Shown piece after piece: positions 18,777-29,415 of a stretch of 64,000 bases of DNA. The position numbers were made by a program, and so were the translations under genes. The notes under the pieces are model-generated. The model worked only from the letters and a program-made list of their open reading frames with translations. It had not been told where the DNA came from and ran no database searches. Source of the DNA: Pelomonas sp937871895 (lineage in GTDB: Bacteria; Pseudomonadota; Gammaproteobacteria; Burkholderiales; Burkholderiaceae_C); NCBI RefSeq assembly GCF_046348265.1, contig NZ_JAXMEO010000005.1. One strand, given 5' to 3'. How positions within the stretch are numbered: position 1 is the stretch's first letter; each line of letters begins with the position of its first letter.

Positions 18777-18977
18777 GGGGGAGCTGCGGGCCGTCGCGAA
18801 GCTGTCCGGCGCGCGGCTGCGCATTGTCTCCGCGCCGCCGGCGTGACGGGCATCACGACCCGGCGCCTGCGCCGCCCTGCAATGCCCCTGCAGTCTGATG
18901 GCGGTCAAGGCGGGCCAGACGCCCGACGGGGCACACTGCGATCTCGCTCGGACACCCGAGCTGCATCGGGAGCGCCC

Positions 18978-20924
<1,947 letters not shown>

Positions 20925-20927
20925 GGC

Positions 20928-21710
20928 TCAGAGCGAGAAGTCGTAGTCGATGGTCAGCGGCGCGTGGTCGCTGAACATTTGGTCGAGGTAGATCTTTTCC
21001 TTTTTGGCCAGGGCGGCGAGGCCAGGCGTGGCCAGGTGGTAGTCGAGACGCCACCCGACGTTGTTGGCGCGCGCATTGCCGCGCGCGCTCCACCAGGTGT
21101 ATTGCTCGTCCTTCTGGTTGAGGGTGCGGAACACGTCCACCATGCCGCCCTCGTCCAGCAAGCGCGTCAGCCAGGCGCGCTCCTCGGGCAGGAAGCCGCT
21201 GTTCTTCTGGTTGCTGCGCCAGTTCTTGAGGTCGATCTCCTTGTGGGCGATGTTGACGTCGGCCACCAGGATGAACTCGCGCTCGGCCTTCAGGGCCAGC
21301 AGATGCGGGTACATCGCGTCCAGGAAGCGGAACTTGACCTGCTGGCGCTCCTCGCCGCTGCTGCCGCTGGGGAAGTAGACGCTGATCAGGCTGAGCTTGC
21401 GGCCGGGCTTGTCGAAGCGCTTCTCGACCCAGCGGCCTTCGCGGTCGAACTCGTCGATGCCAACACCGGTGATCACGTCACTCGGTGTTTCCTTTGTGTA
21501 AAGCCCGACGCCCGAGTAGCCCTTCTTCTCGGCGTAGTGGAAGGCGCCTTGCAGCGACCCGCAGCTGGCGAAATCCTTCTCGACCACGTCCGCCTGGGCC
21601 TTGAGCTCCTGCACACCCACGGCGTCGGCCTTCTGGCGGGCCAGCCAGTCGAAGAAGCCCTTGCTGGCGGCGGAGCGCACGCCATTGAGATTGGCAGTGA
21701 TGAATCGCAT
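20928..21710 (-). CDS. xthA: Exodeoxyribonuclease III
   Basis: 260-residue AP endonuclease/3'-exonuclease of base-excision repair. Motifs: Asn in TANLNGVRSA, Glu in VGVQELKAQ, Tyr/Pro in SVYFPSGSSG, the DVNIAHKEIDLKNW block, and the C-terminal Asp/His in FSDHAPLTIDYDF. I set the start at MRFITANLNG (21710); upstream in-frame Met codons add a stretch without homology. It ends 3 bases from the end of the convergent GGDEF-EAL gene. Confidence 0.94.
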   Translation of the reverse strand: MRFITANLNGVRSAASKGFFDWLARQKADAVGVQELKAQADVVEKDFASCGSLQGAFHYAEKKGYSGVGLYTKETPSDVITGVGIDEFDREGRWVEKRFDKPGRKLSLISVYFPSGSSGEERQQVKFRFLDAMYPHLLALKAEREFILVADVNIAHKEIDLKNWRSNQKNSGFLPEERAWLTRLLDEGGMVDVFRTLNQKDEQYTWWSARGNARANNVGWRLDYHLATPGLAALAKKEKIYLDQMFSDHAPLTIDYDFSL

Positions 21711-21861
21711 GGGCGGCAGTATGGCAGCGGCCCCGTCGATGTTTGTCAGCAGGGGCAGCGCATCGCCGGGGACCAAAAGTCATGCCAACCCCTAAGTTGT
21801 CACACGACGGCACCGGGACCCCGCCAAAGCGCTGTGAGGGCACTCCTAGAATCCCTCGCCC

Positions 21862-22527
21862 ATGCAGTCCTCTTCTCAGCCCCTCGCCCAGGAGTTCGTG
21901 GCCTTCGCCGTCGAGGCGGGCGTGCTTCGCTTCGGCGAGTTCAAAACCAAGGCGGGGCGGCTCAGTCCCTACTTCTTCAACGCGGGCCTCTTTGACGACG
22001 GCGCCAAGCTGGGCCGCCTGGCCGGCTTCTACGCCGAGAGCCTGATCGCCTCGGGCCTGGCCTTCGACATGATCTTTGGCCCCGCCTACAAGGGCATCAC
22101 GCTCGCCGCAGCGGTGGCCATCGAGCTGGCCCGGCGCGGCCACAACAAGCCCTTTGCCTACAACCGCAAGGAAGCCAAGGATCACGGTGAAGGCGGCACC
22201 CTCGTCGGTGCGCCGGTCAAGGGCCGTGTGCTCATCATTGACGACGTGATCTCGGCCGGCACCTCGGTGCGCGAGTCGCTGCAGATGATCCAGGCCGTCG
22301 GCGCCACGCCCTGCGGCGTCGCCATCGCCCTCGACCGCCAGGAGAAAGCCGCCGAGAACGGCGTGGACCAGCCCTGGTCGGCCGTGCAGGATGTGCAGCA
22401 GCGCCTGGGCCTGCCGGTGGTGGCCATTGCGGGCCTCGCGGACCTGCTGGCCTATCTGGACGCCGCCCCGGCCCTGGCCGCGCATCGCCCGGCCGTGCAA
22501 GCCTATCGGGAGCGCTATGGCGTTTGA
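21862..22527 (+). CDS. pyrE: Orotate phosphoribosyltransferase
   Basis: Joins orotate to PRPP to give OMP in pyrimidine synthesis. The 221-residue protein has the family N-terminus (FGEFKTKAGRLSPYFFNAG), the FGPAYKGITLAAA loop, and the PRPP-binding motif VLIIDDVISAGTS. Length is normal (about 215-230). The gene overlaps the next one by 11 bases, suggesting co-transcription. The convergent or divergent relation with xthA leaves a 151-base promoter region in which no attenuator hairpin was recognised. Confidence 0.95.
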   Translation: MQSSSQPLAQEFVAFAVEAGVLRFGEFKTKAGRLSPYFFNAGLFDDGAKLGRLAGFYAESLIASGLAFDMIFGPAYKGITLAAAVAIELARRGHNKPFAYNRKEAKDHGEGGTLVGAPVKGRVLIIDDVISAGTSVRESLQMIQAVGATPCGVAIALDRQEKAAENGVDQPWSAVQDVQQRLGLPVVAIAGLADLLAYLDAAPALAAHRPAVQAYRERYGV

Positions 22528-23209
22528 TCGGCTTGCTGCGTCGATTCTGCTGCTTGGTGTGACCACCGCGCTGGCGCCTGCGTGGGCGCAGCACGAACCG
22601 ATTGCCGGCCGTGGCATCTATACCTGCACCACGCCCGATGGCCGCCGCCTGACGGGCGACCGACCCATCCCCGAGTGCCTGGGCCGCGAGCAGCGCATCC
22701 TGAACGCCGATGGCTCGACGCGCTCCATCCTGCCGCCCTTCCTCAGCCCCGAGGAGCGTGCCGCCAAGGAAGCTGCCGAACGCCGCGCCGCCGCTGAGCG
22801 CATCGCCCAGCAGGACGCCATCCGCCGCGACCGGCTCCTGATGCAGCGCTACCCCAACGAGGCGAGCCACCAGCGCGCACGCACCTTGGCGTTGGAGGAC
22901 GCGCAGAAGTCGGTGCGTGGCTCCGAGCGCCGCGTCAAGGACCTCACCGCCGAGCGCAAGCCTCTGCTCGACGAAGCCGAGTTCTACAAGGGCAAGGCCC
23001 TGCCGCCGAAGCTCAAGCAGCAACTCGACGCCAACGACGCCGCCGTCGAGGCGCAGAAGACCCTGATCGAGAACCAGAAGGCCGAGGTCGTGCGCATCAA
23101 CGGCGTGTTCGACGCCGAGCTCAAGCGCCTGCGCAAGCTCTGGGCCGGCACGGCGCCCGGTTCGCTGCCGCCGGCCGAGCCGCCGTCGCGCGCCGCTTCC
23201 GGGGGCTGA
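22517..23209 (+). CDS. Secreted DUF4124-type protein with coiled coil
   Basis: 230 residues. A signal peptide (about 1-24, ending near PAWAQ) is followed by a DUF4124-like segment (GRGIYTCTTPDGRRLTGDRP, Cys at about 36) and a long charged helical region rich in Glu, Arg, Ala and Lys (about 75-205) likely to form a coiled coil in the periplasm. Function unknown. The start at 22517 lies inside the end of pyrE (11-base overlap); the frame is open further upstream but that part is antisense-like shadow of pyrE. It ends 10 bases before the convergent gatB end. Confidence 0.8.
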   Translation: MAFDRLAASILLLGVTTALAPAWAQHEPIAGRGIYTCTTPDGRRLTGDRPIPECLGREQRILNADGSTRSILPPFLSPEERAAKEAAERRAAAERIAQQDAIRRDRLLMQRYPNEASHQRARTLALEDAQKSVRGSERRVKDLTAERKPLLDEAEFYKGKALPPKLKQQLDANDAAVEAQKTLIENQKAEVVRINGVFDAELKRLRKLWAGTAPGSLPPAEPPSRAASGG

Positions 23210-23219
23210 CCGGGCTCCG

Positions 23220-24668
23220 TCAGCCGAGCTTCTTCTTCAGCAGCTCGTTCACCAGCGCCGGATTGGCCTTGCCCTTGGTGGCCTTCATGGCCTGACCGAC
23301 GAGCGCATTGAAGGCCTTGTCCTTGCCAGCGCGGAACTCCTCCACCGACTTCTGATTGGCCGCCAGGACTTCGTCCAGGATGGCCTCGATGGCGCCGGTG
23401 TCGCTCATCTGCTTGAGGCCCTTGGCTTCGATGACGGCGTCCACGCTGCCGCCCTCGGACCAGAGCGCGTCGAACACTTGCTTGGCGGCATTGTTGGAGA
23501 TGGTGCCGTCCGTGATGCGGCCAATCAACTGGGCCAGCACGGCCGGCGACACCGGCGCGGCGTCAATCGCCGTGCCCTCACTGTTCAGCCGCTTGCTGAT
23601 CTCACCCATCACCCAGTTCGCCACCAGCTTGGGCGCAGCACCCGCCGCCTTGGCCGCCTCGTAGTAACGCGCCGTCGCGAGGCTCTGCGTCATCATGGTC
23701 GCGTCGTACTCGGGCAGGCCGTCCTGCGCGACGAAGCGCGCCGCCATCACGCCGGGCAACTCGGGCATCTCGCCCTTCACGCGCTCCACCCACGCCGGCT
23801 CGATGACGAGGGGCGGCAGGTCGGGGTCGGGGAAGTAGCGGTAGTCGGCCGAGTCCTCCTTGCTGCGCATCGCGCGGGTCTCGCCCGTGTCGGGGTTGTA
23901 GAGGACCGTGGCCTGCTGGATCTTGCGGCCATCCTCGATCTCGTCGATCTGCCAGTTGACCTCGTAGTGCACCGCGTCCAGAAGAAAGCGGAAGCTGTTG
24001 AGGTTCTTGATCTCGCGGCGCGTGCCGAAGGGCTCGCCGGGCTTGCGCACCGAGACGTTCACGTCGCAGCGGAACGAGCCTTCCTGCATGTTGCCGTCGC
24101 AGATGCCCAGCCACATGACGAGCGCGTGCAGGGTCTTGGCGTACTCGGCGGCCTCGGCGCCTGAGCGCATGTCGGGCTCGGAGACGATCTCCAAGAGCGG
24201 CGTGCCGGCGCGGTTCAGGTCAATGCCGCTCTGGCCCTGGTAGTCCTCGTGCAGGCTCTTGCCGGCGTCTTCTTCGAGGTGGGCGCGGGTCAGGTTGACG
24301 ACGTGCTTCTTGTCGCCGACGAAGAACTCCACCCTGCCACCCTGCACCACCGGGATCTCGAACTGGCTGATCTGGTAGCCCTTGGGCAGGTCCGGGTAGA
24401 AGTAGTTCTTGCGGGCAAAGATGGACAGCGGCGCGACCTTGGCGCCGACCGCGAGGCCAAAGCGGATGGCGCGCTCGACGGCCGCGCGGTTCAGCACCGG
24501 TAGCGTGCCGGGCAGCGCCAGGTCCACGGGGCAAGCCTGGGTGTTGGGCGCGGCGCCAAAGGCGGTCGAGGCGCCGCTGAAGATCTTGGACTGGGTCGAG
24601 AGCTGGACGTGGTTCTCCAGGCCGATCACGACCTCGTAGCCACGGATGAGTTGGGGCGTACTGGGCAT
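23220..24668 (-). CDS. gatB: Aspartyl/glutamyl-tRNA amidotransferase subunit B
   Basis: 482-residue subunit of GatCAB, which activates misacylated Glu-tRNA(Gln) or Asp-tRNA(Asn) with ATP before amidation. Motifs: YEVVIGLENHVQLSTQSKIF, RKNYFYPDLPKGYQISQFE, GIDLNRAGTPLLEIVSEPD, SFRCDVNVSVR and the C-terminal tRNA-binding YqeY-like tail ending in NELLKKKLG. The ATG at 24668 gives the normal start. The gene begins 7 bases after the gatA stop in the order gatC-gatA-gatB. Confidence 0.95.
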   Translation of the reverse strand: MPSTPQLIRGYEVVIGLENHVQLSTQSKIFSGASTAFGAAPNTQACPVDLALPGTLPVLNRAAVERAIRFGLAVGAKVAPLSIFARKNYFYPDLPKGYQISQFEIPVVQGGRVEFFVGDKKHVVNLTRAHLEEDAGKSLHEDYQGQSGIDLNRAGTPLLEIVSEPDMRSGAEAAEYAKTLHALVMWLGICDGNMQEGSFRCDVNVSVRKPGEPFGTRREIKNLNSFRFLLDAVHYEVNWQIDEIEDGRKIQQATVLYNPDTGETRAMRSKEDSADYRYFPDPDLPPLVIEPAWVERVKGEMPELPGVMAARFVAQDGLPEYDATMMTQSLATARYYEAAKAAGAAPKLVANWVMGEISKRLNSEGTAIDAAPVSPAVLAQLIGRITDGTISNNAAKQVFDALWSEGGSVDAVIEAKGLKQMSDTGAIEAILDEVLAANQKSVEEFRAGKDKAFNALVGQAMKATKGKANPALVNELLKKKLG

Positions 24669-24675
24669 GGCGTGT

Positions 24676-26165
24676 TCAGAATCCTGCGGGCGTGGCGCGG
24701 TGCCAGTCGGTGGCTTGCTCCAGCGCGTGCGCGGCGTGCAGCAACTGGCCTTCCTGGAAGTAGTTGCCGATGAGCTGCAGGCCCACCGGCAGGCCGCCTT
24801 CACCCGTGCCCACCGGCACGCTCATGCCGGGCAGGCCGGCCAGGGAGCCGGGCAGGGTGAAGATGTCGGCCAGGTAAGCGGCGGTCGGGTCGTCCTTGCC
24901 GGCGCCGTGCTTCCAGGCCACGCTCGGAGCCACGGGGCCGGCGATCAGGTCGCAACTTTGGAAGCAACTCTGGAAGTCGTCCGCGATCATGCGGCGCAGC
25001 TTCTGGGCTTGCAGGTAGTAGGCGTCGTAGTAGCCGTGCGAGAGCACGTAGGTGCCAATCATGATGCGGCGCTTGACCTCGGGGCCAAAGCCCTCGGCGC
25101 GCGTCTTCTTGTACATGTCGAGCAGGTCGGTGTACTGCGCGGCGCGGTGGCCGAACTTGACGCCGTCGAAGCGCGAGAGGTTGGAGCTCGCCTCGGCCGG
25201 GGCAATGATGTAGTAAACCGGGATGGCGAGTTCCGTGCGCGGCAGGCTCACATCCACGAGGGTGGCGCCGAGCTTCTCCAATTCGCTGAGGCCCGCGCGC
25301 ACGGCGGCGTTCACGTCGGCGGTCAGGCCGGCGGGGAAGAACTCCTTCGGCAGGCCGATGCGCAAGCCCTTCAGCGGCTGCGCGGCGGTGGCGCCGTCGC
25401 GGGCTTTCAGCATCTGGGCGTGGAAGTCCTGCGGCGGCTGGTTGACGCTGGTCGCATCGCGCTCGTCGAAGCCGCTCATGCTGGACAACAGCAGCGCGCA
25501 GTCCTCGGCCGAGCGGGCCATGGGGCCGGCCTGGTCGAGGCTGGAGGCGAAGGCGATCATCCCGTAGCGGCTGCAAACGCCGTAGGTCGGCTTGATGCCG
25601 GTGATGCCGCAGAAGCTGGCCGGCTGGCGGATCGAGCCGCCGGTGTCGGTGCCCGTGCTGGCCGGCACCAGGCGCGCCGCCACCGCGACGGCCGAGCCGC
25701 CCGACGAGCCGCCCGGCACGCGCGACACGTCCCAGGGGTTGGACACCGGGCCATAGGCCGAGTTCTCGTTGGCCGAGCCCATGGCGAACTCGTCGCAGTT
25801 GAGCTTGCCCAGGGAGACCGTAGCCGCAGCGTTCAGCCGGGCGACGACGGTGGCGTCGAAGGGGCTGCGGTAGCCCTTGAGCATCTTGGAGCCCGCCGTG
25901 GTGGGCATGTCGGCCGTGACGTAGATGTCCTTGTGGGCCAGGGGCACGCCGGTGAGGGGCCGGCGGTGCCGGCGGCGATGGCGGCATCGGCTTGCGTCGC
26001 GCGGGCCAGGGCTTGCTCGCGGTCCAGATGCAGGAAGGCGCCCAGGGCGGCATTCGCTTCGGCGCGGGCCAGCAGGGCCTCGGTCGCCTCGCGGCTGGAG
26101 ACCTCGCGGGCCTGCAAAGCGCGGCTCAGCTCGGCCACGCCGAGTTCATGGATCGCGGACTTCAT
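24676..26165 (-). CDS. gatA: Glutamyl-tRNA(Gln) amidotransferase subunit A, frame broken by one-base loss
   Basis: Amidase subunit that releases ammonia from glutamine for GatCAB. Residues 1-69 are read from the ATG at 26165 (MKSAIHELGVAELSRALQAR ...), but the rest, starting at PLAHKDIYVTADMPTTAGSK, lies in another frame. The switch is at the run of four G (plus strand 25956-25959); a fifth base would restore GTAGPLTGVPLAHKD and an uninterrupted 496-residue protein. The catalytic triad is present: Lys in AHKDIY, the Ser in GGSSGGSA and GTDTGGSIRQPASF. Since the enzyme is normally essential where it is used and all else is conserved, sequencing error is more likely than a dead gene. Confidence 0.9.
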
Positions 26166-26461
26166 TCGATGACCTTGGGAACGAGGAAGAGGCCGTCCTC
26201 GACGGCCGGGGCGCTCTGCTGGTTCAGCTCGCGCTGGTTGCTCTCGGTGACGGCGTCGTCGCGCAGCCGCAGTTGCACTTGTTGCACGGCCGAAAGCGGT
26301 GTGTACAGAGGTTCCACGCCGGCGGTGTCCACGGCACTCATCTGCTCCACGATGCGGAAGAAGCCGTTGAGTTGGCCCAGCAGGGCGTGCTCTCCTGCGG
26401 GCTGCAGCTCCAGCCGGGCCAGATGGGCGATGCGGCTGACGTCGTCAGGGGTCAGGCTCAT
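26162..26461 (-). CDS. gatC: Aspartyl/glutamyl-tRNA amidotransferase subunit C
   Basis: 99-residue belt subunit that holds GatA and GatB together. It matches GatC throughout: SLTPDDVSRIAHLARLEL, the VEQMSAVDTAGVEPLYTPL hinge and the C-terminal VEDGLFLVPKVIE. First gene of gatCAB; its stop overlaps the gatA ATG by 4 bases. The operon is divergent from mreB, sharing the 269-base region 26462-26730. Confidence 0.94.
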   Translation of the reverse strand: MSLTPDDVSRIAHLARLELQPAGEHALLGQLNGFFRIVEQMSAVDTAGVEPLYTPLSAVQQVQLRLRDDAVTESNQRELNQQSAPAVEDGLFLVPKVIE

Positions 26462-26730
26462 GGGGTTTTTGGGGAGGCTGCGGGATGGCGCAAACCCAGT
26501 TCCGAGCGGCTTTACAGCGTGTCGCAGCAGTTTTCAGGGGGTGTTCGGGTATTATCGCCGCCTACCCAGAGCACCTGCGGGGCTGCCCGGTTGACTGCCT
26601 GCCAAGGCAGTGATCTGGCGGCCTCGTTGCTTATGGAGCCCCATACCCGGCCGCGTCCTGCGACGAGGCCCCGCCCGACCCGTTCAGCCGCCCGCTGCCT
26701 GTCCGCCCCAGGCCCGCCGCCCCGCCCGCC
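26462..26730. promoter_or_regulatory. Divergent gatC / mreB promoter region
   Basis: Longest gap between genes in the window. It must hold promoters for gatCAB (leftward) and mreB (rightward). A -10-like TATTAT lies at 26550-26555 on the plus strand, whose complement also gives a GATAAT-like element leftward, but no matching -35 boxes are convincing. A short hairpin ACTGCC-TGCCAA-GGCAGT (26594-26611) would fall in the mreB 5' leader. No small ORF with clear coding signs was seen. Confidence 0.4.
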
Positions 26731-27773
26731 ATGTTCGCCTCCCTGCGCCGCTACTTTTCCACCGACCTCGCCATTGACCTTGGCACCGCCAACACCCTGA
26801 TTTACGTGCGTGGCAAGGGCATCGTCCTCGACGAGCCCTCGGTCGTTTCCATCCGCCACGAAGGCGGCCCCAACGGCAAGAAGACCATCCAGGCCGTCGG
26901 CCGCGAGGCCAAGGCCATGCTGGGCAAGGTGCCCGGCAACATCGAAGCCATCCGCCCCATGAAGGACGGCGTGATCGCGGACTTCACGGTGACTGAGCAG
27001 ATGCTCAAGCAGTTCATCAAGATGGTCCACGACAGCAAGACCTTCAAGCCGTCGCCCCGGATCATCATCTGCGTGCCCTGCGGCTCCACCCAGGTTGAGC
27101 GCCGCGCGATCCGCGAGTCGGCCCTCGGCGCCGGTGCCAGCGAGGTCTACCTGATCGAAGAGCCCATGGCTGCGGCCATCGGCGCCGGTCTGCCGGTCTC
27201 CGAGGCCTCGGGTTCGATGGTCGTCGATATCGGCGGCGGCACGACGGAAGTCGGCGTCATCTCGCTCGGCGGCATGGTCTACAAGGGCTCGGTCCGCGTC
27301 GGTGGTGACAAGTTCGACGAAGCCATCATCAACTACATCCGCCGCAACTACGGCATGCTGATCGGCGAGCCCACCGCCGAGGCGATCAAGAAGGGCATCG
27401 GCAGCGCCTTCCCCGGCTCCGAGGTCAAGGAGATGGAGGTCAAGGGCCGCAACCTCTCCGAGGGCGTGCCGCGCAGCTTCACCATCTCGTCAACGAGATC
27501 CTCGAAGCCCTGACCGACCCGCTCAACCAGATCGTCTCCGCCGTCAAGAACGCGCTGGAGCAAACGCCGCCCGAGCTGGGCGCCGACATCGCCGAGCGCG
27601 GCATGATGCTGACCGGCGGCGGCGCGCTCCTGCGCGACCTGGACCGCCTGCTTTCCGAGGAAACCGGCCTGCCCGTGCTGGTGGCCGAAGACCCGCTGAG
27701 CTGCGTGGTGCGCGGCTGCGGCATGGCCCTGGAGCGCATGGAGCGCCTGGGTTCGATCTTCACTTCGGAATAA
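26731..27773 (+). CDS. mreB: Rod-shape actin homologue MreB, frame broken by one-base loss
   Basis: Membrane-associated actin-like ATPase that guides lateral wall synthesis. Seen: RRYFSTDLAIDLGTANTLIY at the N-terminus, VVDIGGGTTEVGVISLGG, and in the next frame ERGMMLTGGGALLRDLDRLL to the end. Reading breaks at about 27491: TCG-TCA-ACG should be TCG-TCC-AAC, so one C is missing; restoring it gives 347 residues, the usual length, ending at the TAA at 27771-27773. Everything else is intact. A true null would be expected to disturb cell shape, so sequencing error is likely. It starts the mreB-mreC-mreD-mrdA-rodA operon. Confidence 0.92.
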
Positions 27774-27791
27774 GCCCAAGCACCGAGTGCG

Positions 27792-28775
27792 ATGCCCCTC
27801 GGCACCCTAGACCGCACTCCACCGCCGTTCTTCCGCCAGGGGCCGTCGGCGCTGACCAAGCTCGCGCTGTGCTCGGCGCTGGCGCTGCTGCTGATGGTGG
27901 GCGACGCGCGCTTCCAACTGATGTCGCCGGTGCGCTCGGCCTTCGCCATCGTGCTGCACCCGCTGCAGCGCCTGATGCTGACGCCGGTGGACGCCTGGGA
28001 GAGCCTGGCCGGGCGTTTCCGGGGCGCCGAGGCGGCGATGGCGGCGGAAGACAAAGCCCTGCGCCAGCTCGCTCAGCAGGCCGAGCGCCTGAGCCGCGTG
28101 CAGCAGTTGCAGGCCGAGAACGAGCGCCTGCGCCGGCTGCTGGAGCTGCGGCCCGCCACCAGCGTGCCCAGCCAGACGGCCGAAGTGCTGTTCGAGGCGC
28201 CCGACCCCTTCTCGCGTCGCGTCGTGATCGATCGTGGCGCCACGCAGGGCGTGGTGGCCGGCTCGCCGGTCATCAACGAGGCCGGCGTGCTGGGCCAAGT
28301 GACGCGCGTCTACCCGTTGTCCAGCGAGGTCACGCTGCTGAGTGACCGCGAGGCCGCCATCCCCCTGCTCAACCAGCGCACCCAGATGCGCAATGCCGCC
28401 CAGGGCCGGGCCGACGGCAGCGGCATGGAGCTGCGCTTCCTGGCCGCCAATGCCGACATCAAGGTGGGCGACGTGATGACCACCTCGGGCCTGGATGGCA
28501 TCTACCCGCCGGGCCTGCCGGTGGCCGTGGTGGCGGCCGTGGAGCGCCGCGGCGACAGCAGCTTTGCCCAGGTGCAACTGGCACCGCTGGCCAATGCCGA
28601 CGCGGCGCGTCACGTGCTGGTGCTGCAGCCGCTGGATCGTGCGCAGGCTGCGCGCAAGGAAGCCGACGCCGCTGCGGCAGACGAGGCAGCGTCCGCCGCA
28701 GCCGCCAAGGCCGCCAGACAGTCTGCCAAGAAGGCTGAGAAAGCCGCACCCAAAGCCTCGGGGGTGACGCCATGA
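27792..28775 (+). CDS. mreC: Rod shape-determining protein MreC
   Basis: Bitopic inner-membrane scaffold linking MreB with the PBP2/RodA synthase. 327 residues: a short cytoplasmic N-terminus, a membrane helix (about 22-38, TKLALCSALALLLMVG), a coiled coil (about 80-120, QQLQAENERLRRLLEL) and the periplasmic beta domains (VVIDRGATQGVVAGSPVINE, VLGQVTRVYPLSSEVTLLSD). It ends in an Ala/Lys-rich tail (about 285-327). The gene starts 18 bases after mreB. Its TGA overlaps the ATG of a 35-codon ORF in an inserted repeat (see 28768-28885). Confidence 0.95.
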   Translation: MPLGTLDRTPPPFFRQGPSALTKLALCSALALLLMVGDARFQLMSPVRSAFAIVLHPLQRLMLTPVDAWESLAGRFRGAEAAMAAEDKALRQLAQQAERLSRVQQLQAENERLRRLLELRPATSVPSQTAEVLFEAPDPFSRRVVIDRGATQGVVAGSPVINEAGVLGQVTRVYPLSSEVTLLSDREAAIPLLNQRTQMRNAAQGRADGSGMELRFLAANADIKVGDVMTTSGLDGIYPPGLPVAVVAAVERRGDSSFAQVQLAPLANADAARHVLVLQPLDRAQAARKEADAAAADEAASAAAAKAARQSAKKAEKAAPKASGVTP

Positions 28776-28885
28776 TCATGCTGAGCTGTCTGCCCCCAGC
28801 CGCGCTGCGGCGGCCCCCCGAGGGGGCGAGGCCTTGCTTGGGGCGGCCCGGCGCGCGGCCTCTGGAGCGCGCGCCATGATCATGC
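28768..28885. repeat. Palindrome-rich insert flanked by 14-bp direct repeats between mreC and mreD
   Basis: The 14-mer CGCCATGATCATGC occurs at 28768-28781 and again at 28872-28885, exactly 104 bases apart. The first copy spans the mreC stop, the second spans the mreD start. Between them is a GC-rich block with hairpins (GCCGC-GCT-GCGGC at 28799-28811; a C-run and G-run pair GCCCCCCGAGGGGGC at 28813-28827; then GGGGCGGCCCGGC). Its layout resembles the repeat at 45482-45549. The simplest reading is insertion of a small repeat element with duplication of the target. Confidence 0.7.
28772..28879 (+). CDS. 35-codon leader-like ORF bridging mreC and mreD
   Basis: ATG at 28772 overlaps the mreC TGA as ATGA; the frame runs 35 codons without a stop (MIMLSCLPPAALRRPPEGAR then an Arg/Pro-rich remainder) and its TGA at 28877 overlaps the mreD ATG, again as ATGA. 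It lies wholly in the repeat insert, so the peptide is unlikely to have its own function. Its value is probably to carry ribosomes across the insert and keep mreD coupled to mreC. Expression is unproven. Confidence 0.4.
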   Translation: MIMLSCLPPAALRRPPEGARPCLGRPGARPLERAP

Positions 28886-29397
28886 CGCGCCCCGCCGACC
28901 AGCTGCTGCTGCCGGCCAATCCCTTCTTCATCGCGGTCACCCTGGTGCTCGCGCTGCTGGTGGACATGGTGCCGCTGGGTCGGCTGGCGGCCATGCCCGA
29001 TGTGCTGGCCGTGGTGCTGGTCTTCTGGGGCGTGCACCAGCCGCGCCGTGTGGGCGTGCTGTGGGCCTTCCTGTTTGGCCTGGTGATGGACGTGCACGAC
29101 GGCGCCCTGCTCGGGCAGCACGCGCTGGCCTACAGCCTGCTCAGCTTTGGCGCCATCAGCCTGCACCGGCGCCTGCCCTGGTTCAACTTGTTCGAGCAGG
29201 CGCTGCAGGTCTTCCCGCTCTTCGTGCTCTCGCATGTCGTCGCCGCCGCTGTGCGGCTGATGGTGGGAGGCATGTGGCCGGGCTGGTGGGGCCTGATGGC
29301 GCCTGTGCTGGAGGCCGTGCTGTGGCTGCCTGTCAGCGTGCTGCTGCTGGCCCCGCAGCGCCGTGCGCCGGATCGCGACGCGCACAGACCGCTGTGA
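28876..29397 (+). CDS. mreD: Rod shape-determining protein MreD
   Basis: 173-residue integral membrane protein of the elongasome with about five hydrophobic helices (for example FFIAVTLVLALLVDMVPLG and DVLAVVLVFWGV). MIMPRPADQLLLPANPFFI at the N-terminus and the FGLVMDVHDGALLGQHALAY segment are typical of beta-proteobacterial MreD. The ATG at 28876 is chosen over an upstream in-frame ATG within the repeat insert. The coding start reuses the second copy of the direct repeat, so the protein itself is intact. Confidence 0.92.
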   Translation: MIMPRPADQLLLPANPFFIAVTLVLALLVDMVPLGRLAAMPDVLAVVLVFWGVHQPRRVGVLWAFLFGLVMDVHDGALLGQHALAYSLLSFGAISLHRRLPWFNLFEQALQVFPLFVLSHVVAAAVRLMVGGMWPGWWGLMAPVLEAVLWLPVSVLLLAPQRRAPDRDAHRPL

Positions 29398-29415
29398 CCC
29401 GCTGAATCCCGACCC

